The notes beneath the pieces are model-generated. The model ran no database searches, had not been told where the DNA came from, and saw only the letters and a list, made by a program, of their open reading frames with translations. The translations under genes were made by a program, and so were the position numbers. A stretch of 64,000 nucleotides of DNA from NCBI RefSeq assembly GCF_040548735.1, contig NZ_JBEPSD010000001.1, positions 1,054,001 to 1,118,000 on the forward strand, written 5' to 3'. The stretch is from Rhodanobacter soli. GTDB taxonomy: Bacteria; Pseudomonadota; Gammaproteobacteria; Xanthomonadales; Rhodanobacteraceae. Below, one piece after another: positions 58,716 to 64,000 of this stretch (within the stretch, counting starts at the first letter, position 1; each line of letters opens with the position of its first letter).

Positions 58716-59630
58716 TCAGATCGCCTGTGCCGGGTGGGCGTAGGAGATCGGCGAGGTAGCCGGGTCGTCCTGGTAGCTGACCTCTTCCCACGCCGAGGCA
58801 TCGGCCATCAGCGTGCGCAGCAGCTTGTTGTTGAGCTCATGGCCCGACTTGTGCGCGTGATAGGCGCCGATCAGGCTATGGCCGAGCAGGTAGAGGTCGC
58901 CGATCGCGTCGAGGATCTTGTGCTTGACGAACTCGTCCTCGTAACGCAGGCCGTCTTCGTTCAACACGCGGTAGTCGTCCAGCACCACCGCGTTGTCCAT
59001 CGAGCCGCCCAGCGCCAGGTTGTGTTCGCGCAGCATCTCGATGTCACGCATGAAACCGAAGGTGCGCGCGCGGCTCACTTCCTTGACGAAGGACGTGGTG
59101 GAAAAGTCGATCTCGGCACGCGAGGTGCGCTGGCTGATGATCGGGTGATTGAAGTCGATCGAGAAGCCCACCTTGAAGCCTTCGAACGGCTCGAAGCTGG
59201 CCCACTTGTCGCCTTCCTGCACCTTCACCGGCTTCTTGATGCGGATGAAGCGCTTGGCCACGTTCTGTTCTTCGATGCCGGCGGATTGCAGCAGGAAGAC
59301 GAACGGACCGGCGCTGCCGTCCATGATCGGCACTTCCGGCGCGGACAGGTCGACGTAGGCATTGTCGATGCCGAGGCCCGCCATCGCCGAGAGCAGATGC
59401 TCGACCGTGGAGACGCGCACATCACCGTTGACCAGTGTGGTCGACAGCCGGGTATCACCGACGTTGTCCTGGCGGGCGCGAATATCCACCGGCGGGTCGA
59501 GGTCGGTACGGCGGAACACGATGCCGGTATTCGGCGCCGCGGGACGCAAGGTCATGTACACCTTGTCACCCGTATGCAGGCCGACGCCGGTCGCCCGGAT
59601 GATGTTCTTAAGCGTACGCTGCTTGATCAT
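58716..59630 (-). CDS. lpxC: UDP-3-O-acyl-N-acetylglucosamine deacetylase
   Basis: First committed step of lipid A synthesis; zinc enzyme. The 304-residue protein starts [21 protein letters not shown]. It has His78 in [12 protein letters not shown], His237 and Asp241 in HKILDAIGD and His264 in SGHELNN, the same positions (or one off) as E. coli LpxC. The 329-residue extension starting at 59705 lacks homology. It follows ftsZ after a 452-bp gap containing its promoter region, in the standard ftsZ-lpxC order. Confidence 0.97.
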   Translation of the reverse strand: MIKQRTLKNIIRATGVGLHTGDKVYMTLRPAAPNTGIVFRRTDLDPPVDIRARQDNVGDTRLSTTLVNGDVRVSTVEHLLSAMAGLGIDNAYVDLSAPEVPIMDGSAGPFVFLLQSAGIEEQNVAKRFIRIKKPVKVQEGDKWASFEPFEGFKVGFSIDFNHPIISQRTSRAEIDFSTTSFVKEVSRARTFGFMRDIEMLREHNLALGGSMDNAVVLDDYRVLNEDGLRYEDEFVKHKILDAIGDLYLLGHSLIGAYHAHKSGHELNNKLLRTLMADASAWEEVSYQDDPATSPISYAHPAQAI

Positions 59631-60082
59631 TGTAGTTGGTACCTGTGTAGGCAGCAGCCAATCAGGAGCGGATGCTAACACAGTTTTAACCTGTGATAAA
59701 AGCAAACCGTACCGTACAGTCTGATTAAGCCTTCATGTTTCTTTCATCCTTGGAAGCGAGGGGCATCCGCTGCGGTTTTCCCGATAAAACGACAGTTCGA
59801 CACGACGCTCCGTGCCTGGGACGGGAATCCGGCACGGGGCATCGGACCGACCGTCACGGGCGAATCCGCGGCGGCTGGCCGTGCGTCATCCCGACGCACA
59901 GTCTTGCTCATACAACGGTGAACGGAGCCCGGGTACGACCGCCACTCCTCACATCTCACGCACGATGCGACCGGCTGAAGCCGATAACGGGCACGACAGA
60001 AGTAGTGACCGACCCAACGGGCATTTGTTCAATATTTTCGCACCTCCTTAACCTGTGCAACCTGCCAGAAGTCAGCCTGCCA
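59631..60082. other. 452-bp ftsZ-lpxC intergenic region
   Basis: No gene is supported; a 71-codon frame at 59744-59959 (minus) has no ribosome site and no recognisable family. The part next to lpxC holds the likely promoter: minus-strand TTTTATCACAGGTTAAAACTGTG then TTAGCAT. It also holds a perfect CACAG-N7-CTGTG inverted repeat (59679-59695). The centre is unexpectedly long for a two-gene cell-envelope block and may hold a leader or regulatory RNA. Confidence 0.45.
59679..59695. promoter_or_regulatory. Inverted repeat in the lpxC promoter region
   Basis: CACAG-TTTTAAC-CTGTG, 5-bp perfect arms, about 50-65 bp before the lpxC ATG. It is placed to act as an operator, or may simply flank a -10 region. 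Confidence 0.35.
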
Positions 60083-61270
60083 TCAGTCGGCCTGGCGGCG
60101 CAGGAACGCCGGAATGTCCAGGTAATCGAAGCCCGGCTCGGCATTCTTCGCCGGCGCCGCGGGTTCCGCACGGCTGTGACTGACCATCATGTCCGGCTGC
60201 GCATAGTCGACCACCTCGTTGCCGGTGCCGGTACGCAGCACGACCGGGCGCGGCCGCATCTGCACCTGCTGGGTCTCGACCATGCGGATCGGCGGCTGCT
60301 GGCGGGAGGCCATCGCCCGGTTGAGACCGGTGGCGACCACGGTGACCCGCACGTCGTCCTTCATTTCCGGATCGAGCGAGGTGCCCATCACGACGGTGGC
60401 GTCTTCGCTGGCGAAGTCGTGGATGATACGGCCAATTTCGTCGAATTCGCGCATCGTCAGGTTCGGGCCAGCGGTGACGTTGACGAGGATCCCGCAGGCG
60501 CCGTTGAGGTTGACGTCTTCCAGCAGCGGGTTCTTGATCGCCGCCTCGGCAGCCGCCTGGGCACGATCGTCGCCGCGGGCGGTGCCCGAGCCCATCATCG
60601 CCAGGCCCATCTCGGACATCACGGTGCGCACGTCGGCAAAGTCGACGTTGATCAGGCCAGGAGCGGTGATCAGGTCGGCGATGCCCTGCACGGCGCCCTG
60701 CAGCACGTCGTTGGCGGCCTTGAACGCGTTGAGCAAGGTGACCTCGCGGCCGAGCACGCTGAGCAGCTTCTCGTTCGGCACGGTGATCAGCGAGTCGACG
60801 TGCTGCGACAGGTCCTCGATGCCCTTCAGGGCGACCTGCATGCGCCGACGGCCCTCGAACGGGAACGGCTTGGTCACCACCGCCACGGTGAGGATGCCCT
60901 TTTCCTTGGCCAGCTGCGCCACAACCGGTGCCGCGCCGGTGCCGGTGCCGCCGCCCATGCCGGCGGTGATGAACACCATGTCGGCACCTTCGAGCATCGC
61001 CTCGATCCGTTCGCGATCCTCCAGCGCGGCCTGTCGGCCGACCTCGGGATTCGCGCCGGCGCCGAGACCCTTGGTCACGTTGCCACCGAGTTGCAGGTGG
61101 GTGCGCGAGCCGCAGCTGTTCATCGCCTGGGCGTCGGTGTTGGCGACGACGAATTCCACGCCTTCGATGTTGGCATTGAGCATGTGCGCCACGGCATTGC
61201 CGCCGCCGCCGCCCACGCCAATCACCTTGATGACTGCATTGGGTGCGAGTTTATCAATCAGTTCAAACAT
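60083..61270 (-). CDS. ftsZ: Cell division protein FtsZ
   Basis: Tubulin-like GTPase forming the Z ring. The 395-residue protein has the GTP-binding signature GGGTGTG at 106-112 and NTDAQ at about 44. [11 protein letters not shown] carries the T7 loop. The conserved C-terminal peptide [15 protein letters not shown] binds FtsA and ZipA. The start ATG 61270 has GGAGGACGGGAA upstream. It follows ftsA after 124 bp in the same direction. Confidence 0.98.
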   Translation of the reverse strand: MFELIDKLAPNAVIKVIGVGGGGGNAVAHMLNANIEGVEFVVANTDAQAMNSCGSRTHLQLGGNVTKGLGAGANPEVGRQAALEDRERIEAMLEGADMVFITAGMGGGTGTGAAPVVAQLAKEKGILTVAVVTKPFPFEGRRRMQVALKGIEDLSQHVDSLITVPNEKLLSVLGREVTLLNAFKAANDVLQGAVQGIADLITAPGLINVDFADVRTVMSEMGLAMMGSGTARGDDRAQAAAEAAIKNPLLEDVNLNGACGILVNVTAGPNLTMREFDEIGRIIHDFASEDATVVMGTSLDPEMKDDVRVTVVATGLNRAMASRQQPPIRMVETQQVQMRPRPVVLRTGTGNEVVDYAQPDMMVSHSRAEPAAPAKNAEPGFDYLDIPAFLRRQAD

Positions 61271-61394
61271 TTCCCGTCCTCCGTAGAGTTGTTGTCGTTG
61301 TAACCATGGAGCGCGACTCCTGTCGGTCCATGGTGGTGGGCGAATCTCCTTCTGCCCGTGGCTGCGCCTCCTGCGCCGCTTAGAAAAACCGTCA

Positions 61395-62627
61395 TCAGAA
61401 ATTCCGGGTGAGCCAGCCACGCAACTTGCCGACCAGGCCGCCGACACTGCCGCCGCCCGAGCCGCCCATGCGCGTGCTGCCGGCGCGCGAGCCATGCAGC
61501 AGCAGGCCCACGCCGGTGGCGTGCAGCGGACTGGAAACGACTTCGCCGAGGCCGTCGATCTGCTGCGGCACGCCGATGCGCACCATCTTGTGGAAGATCT
61601 CCTCGGCCAGCTCCAGCGCGCCTTCCATCTTCGAGGCGCCGCCGGTCAGCACCACGCCGGCCGCGACCAGGCTCTCGTAACCGGAGCGGCGCAGCTGGTC
61701 CTGCACCATTTCGAAGATCTCCTCGTAGCGCGCCTGCACCGACTGCGCCAGCGACTGCCGCGCCAGCCGGCGCGGCGGGCGGTCGCCGACGCTGGGCACC
61801 TGGATGGTTTCCTCGGCGTGCGCCAACCCGGTCTGCGCGCAGGCGTACTTGATCTTGATCTCCTCCGCATGCGCGGTCGGCGTGTGCACGCCGTAGGCGA
61901 TGTCGCTGGTGACCTGGTCGCCGCCGACCGGTAGCGAGGCGGTATAGCGGATCGAGCCCTGGGTGTAGATCGCGATGTCGGTGGTGCCGGCGCCGATGTC
62001 GACCAGGCACACGCCCAGCTCGCGCTCGTCGTCGGTCAGCACCGCCTTCGCGCTGGCGACGGCCGACGGCACCAGTTCGTCCACGGTGAGGCCGCAGCGC
62101 TGGATGCACTTGGTGACGTTCTGCACCGCCGCCGCCGCGCCGGTGACCAGGTGCACGTTAGCCTCCAGCCGCACGCCACTCATGCCGATCGGCGCACGGA
62201 TGCCATCCTGGCCGTCGATGCGGTATTCCTGCGACTCCTTGTAGAGCACCTTGCGGTCGGCCGGGATCGCCACCGCGCTGGCCGCCTCCAGCACCTGCTC
62301 CAGGTCGCTGGCGGTGACCTCGCGGTCGCGGATCGCCGCATTGCCGTGCGAATTGCGGGTTTCCAGGTGGCTGCCGGAGATCGACGCATAGACCGAGCGG
62401 ATGTCGCAGCCGGCCATCAGTTCGGCCTCCTCCACCGCGCGCTGTATCGAGTGCACGGTCGATTCGATGTCGACCACCGAGCCGCGCTTCATGCCGCGCG
62501 AGACGTGGGTGCCGATGCCGATCACGGTGATCGGTTCGCCCGGCTCGTACTCGCCGACGATCGCCACCACCTTCGAGGTGCCGATGTCGAGCCCGACCAC
62601 CAATTGCTTGTCATTGCGCGGCTTCAT
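61395..62627 (-). CDS. ftsA: Cell division protein FtsA
   Basis: Actin-like ATPase that tethers FtsZ to the membrane and recruits later divisome proteins. The 410-residue protein starts [25 protein letters not shown] (phosphate-1). It has [30 protein letters not shown] (phosphate-2) and [20 protein letters not shown] (adenosine motif). A C-terminal amphipathic segment [11 protein letters not shown] is the membrane targeting helix. ATG 62627 overlaps the ftsQ stop by 4 bp, so it is translationally coupled. Confidence 0.97.
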   Translation of the reverse strand: MKPRNDKQLVVGLDIGTSKVVAIVGEYEPGEPITVIGIGTHVSRGMKRGSVVDIESTVHSIQRAVEEAELMAGCDIRSVYASISGSHLETRNSHGNAAIRDREVTASDLEQVLEAASAVAIPADRKVLYKESQEYRIDGQDGIRAPIGMSGVRLEANVHLVTGAAAAVQNVTKCIQRCGLTVDELVPSAVASAKAVLTDDERELGVCLVDIGAGTTDIAIYTQGSIRYTASLPVGGDQVTSDIAYGVHTPTAHAEEIKIKYACAQTGLAHAEETIQVPSVGDRPPRRLARQSLAQSVQARYEEIFEMVQDQLRRSGYESLVAAGVVLTGGASKMEGALELAEEIFHKMVRIGVPQQIDGLGEVVSSPLHATGVGLLLHGSRAGSTRMGGSGGGSVGGLVGKLRGWLTRNF

Positions 62628-63358
62628 GAGCGGGGCGAACCTCCAGCGTTGACGGCGGCCGTCTGCGGCCAGCGCACGGCGAATCCATTGGTGTAGCGAA
62701 GATCGGCGTAGGCGAAGCCGTCGGTGTGGCCGGCGATCAGCTGCGGGTAGACGTCGAGGAAGCGACGCAGCCGGCGCCCGGCGTACTCGCGGTCGCCGAT
62801 CACGATCTGCGCGCCGTCCGCCATGCTCACGCTCCAGCTGCCACGGTCGGTCAGCGCCACGCCGGTGATCTGCAGTTGAGTGCCGGCGAATGCCTTGCGG
62901 GTTTCCGCATAGAAGCTGACCACCTCGGCCAGCCGTGCATCCGGGCCGTGCAGGCTCGGCAGCGCGCCGACGCCATCCATGCCCGGCGCATCGAACACCA
63001 GGCCTTGCCGGCTGATCAGCTGCTTGTCGTTCCAGCGTGCGAACGGCTGGCGCTCGTAGATGCGCAACTGCAGGGTGTCCGGCCAGCGCTTGCGCGCCTC
63101 GACAGACTCCACCCACGGCAGCGCGGCGACGGCCTTCTGCACCGCATCGAGATCCAGCGCGAAGAAGCCCTTGCCCAGGCGCGGCCGCACCGCGGCGCGG
63201 ATGTCGTCCGCGCTGACGTGCTTGAACTCGGCCTGCACCGTCAGCTGGGTCACCGGCCAGCGCCCGGCTGCAAACCACCCGCGCAGCACGCCGACGATCG
63301 GCAGCGCGACCAGCGCGATGGCGAGGCACCAGGCGACGAGGCGGATGGTTCCTTTCAC
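62624..63358 (-). CDS. ftsQ: Cell division protein FtsQ
   Basis: Bitopic divisome protein linking cytoplasmic and periplasmic components. The 244-residue protein has a transmembrane helix at about 6-27. A POTRA domain follows ([20 protein letters not shown]...[30 protein letters not shown]) and then the FtsQ beta domain with ERQPFARW. Its start is GTG 63358, which overlaps the ddlB stop (GTGA); the longer in-frame extension inside ddlB has no homology. Order ddlB-ftsQ-ftsA-ftsZ is canonical. Confidence 0.94.
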   Translation of the reverse strand: MKGTIRLVAWCLAIALVALPIVGVLRGWFAAGRWPVTQLTVQAEFKHVSADDIRAAVRPRLGKGFFALDLDAVQKAVAALPWVESVEARKRWPDTLQLRIYERQPFARWNDKQLISRQGLVFDAPGMDGVGALPSLHGPDARLAEVVSFYAETRKAFAGTQLQITGVALTDRGSWSVSMADGAQIVIGDREYAGRRLRRFLDVYPQLIAGHTDGFAYADLRYTNGFAVRWPQTAAVNAGGSPRS

Positions 63359-64000
63359 ATGCCCTCCCGGAAACTGGTTTCCAGCACGCGCCAGCACAGT
63401 TCCTGGTAGTCGATGCCGGCCGCCTTGGCCGCCTTCGGCACCAGCGAGTGCGAGGTCATGCCCGGCGCGGTGTTCACTTCCAGCAGCCAGTTGCGGCCGG
63501 CGCGGTCGCGCATCACGTCGACGCGGCCCCAGCCGGCGCAACCCAGTGCATCGAACGCCTGCAGCGACAGCGTGCGCAGTTCCGCTTCGGCGTCGCCCTC
63601 CAGACCGGGGCACAGGTACAGGGTGTCTTCGGCGATGTACTTCGCGTTGTAGTCGTAGAACGCGCCCTTCGGCACGATGTGGATGCTGGGCAGCACCTCG
63701 CGGCCGAGGATGCTGACGGTCAGCTCGTCACCCTCGATCAGGGTTTCCATCAGCAGGTCGCCCGGATACTTCGCGGCCAGCTCCACCGCCTGGTCCAGCT
63801 GCGCCTCCTCGAACACGCGGGTGACACCCACGCTGGAACCCTCGCAGGCCGGCTTCACGATCAACGGGAAGCCGATCTGTTTCGCCGCCGCATGCACATC
63901 CGCGCCGCGCGGCAACGCCACGAACTTCGGCGTCGGCAGGCCAAGCGACTGCCACACGCGTTTCGAGCGCGTCTTGTCCATCGACAACGCCGAGCCCAGC
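63355..64000 (-). CDS. ddlB: D-alanine--D-alanine ligase, N-terminus beyond window
   Basis: ATP-dependent ligation of D-Ala-D-Ala for peptidoglycan. The window holds about 215 C-terminal residues. The frame runs without a stop to the right edge (LGSALSMDK), which matches the family just after the first third, so the true start lies outside. Visible are the glycine-rich loop region [10 protein letters not shown], the ATP-grasp core [34 protein letters not shown] and the metal-binding [15 protein letters not shown]. It is coupled to ftsQ through GTGA. Confidence 0.96.
   Translation of the reverse strand, partial: LGSALSMDKTRSKRVWQSLGLPTPKFVALPRGADVHAAAKQIGFPLIVKPACEGSSVGVTRVFEEAQLDQAVELAAKYPGDLLMETLIEGDELTVSILGREVLPSIHIVPKGAFYDYNAKYIAEDTLYLCPGLEGDAEAELRTLSLQAFDALGCAGWGRVDVMRDRAGRNWLLEVNTAPGMTSHSLVPKAAKAAGIDYQELCWRVLETSFREGM

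Noticed and set aside
59744..59959. 71-codon minus-strand frame in the ftsZ-lpxC gap
   Set aside because: No ribosome site, no recognisable family and Arg/Ala-rich composition as in shadow frames; kept only as part of the intergenic description.

Overview
The window is a dense, roughly two-thirds G+C stretch of bacterial chromosome. Gene content and order fit a gammaproteobacterium of the Xanthomonadales/Lysobacterales, most likely Rhodanobacteraceae (Rhodanobacter/Dyella-like). The main reasons are the blocks ddlB-ftsQ-ftsA-ftsZ-lpxC with secA close by, lptD-surA-pdxA-rsmA-apaG-apaH, lptF/lptG back-to-back with pepA-holC, and glyA/ettA/pyrF/purL of gammaproteobacterial type. This is an inference from gene order and protein motifs; no database search was possible. 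No tRNA, rRNA, CRISPR array, prophage or intact insertion sequence was seen.

Layout. 1-7.1 kb: glyA (C-terminus cut by the window edge), a truncated DUF817 remnant, an AKR-NmrA-TetR operon behind a clear promoter/operator, ettA, a pair of palindromic repeats, and pyrF. 7.1-17.3 kb: small and hypothetical proteins, an acyltransferase, DUF427 with peptide deformylase, DUF4197, cstA-ybdD, DUF2127, a DMT exporter, a GT2 glycosyltransferase and an orphan membrane protein. 17.3-28.2 kb: purL, dsbC, a PKHD hydroxylase, xerD, RDD protein, methyltransferase, intracellular PHB depolymerase, threonine aldolase and an unlisted 36-residue membrane protein. 28.2-32.5 kb: lptG-lptF diverging from pepA-holC. 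32.5-39.8 kb: two giant tandem propeller-type hybrid histidine kinases. 39.9-46.9 kb: a DUF697 GTPase, dienelactone hydrolase, two ubiquinone hydroxylases, then btuM-pduO-HDAC. 47.2-54.1 kb: lptD to apaH. 54.2-64 kb: secA, an M23 peptidase, dciA, lpxC, ftsZ, ftsA, ftsQ and ddlB (N-terminus beyond the window).

Functional links. Many genes serve the envelope: LptD/LptF/LptG and SurA in LPS export and outer-membrane assembly, DsbC as the likely isomerase for LptD disulfides, LpxC in lipid A synthesis, and DdlB/FtsQAZ/M23 in wall growth and division. BtuM plus the PduO-type adenosyltransferase form a vitamin B12 uptake-and-activation pair.

The most unusual features are: (i) the tandem hybrid kinases, whose sensor halves are strongly diverged while about 1.17 kb of kinase/receiver DNA is about 99% identical, the pattern expected from gene conversion, with a conserved element upstream of each; (ii) four genes with a -10-like hexamer exactly 6 nt before the ATG, suggesting leaderless mRNAs; (iii) the BtuM/PduO/HDAC operon; (iv) a 36-aa membrane microprotein; (v) competing hairpins ahead of secA; and (vi) dispersed palindromic repeats.
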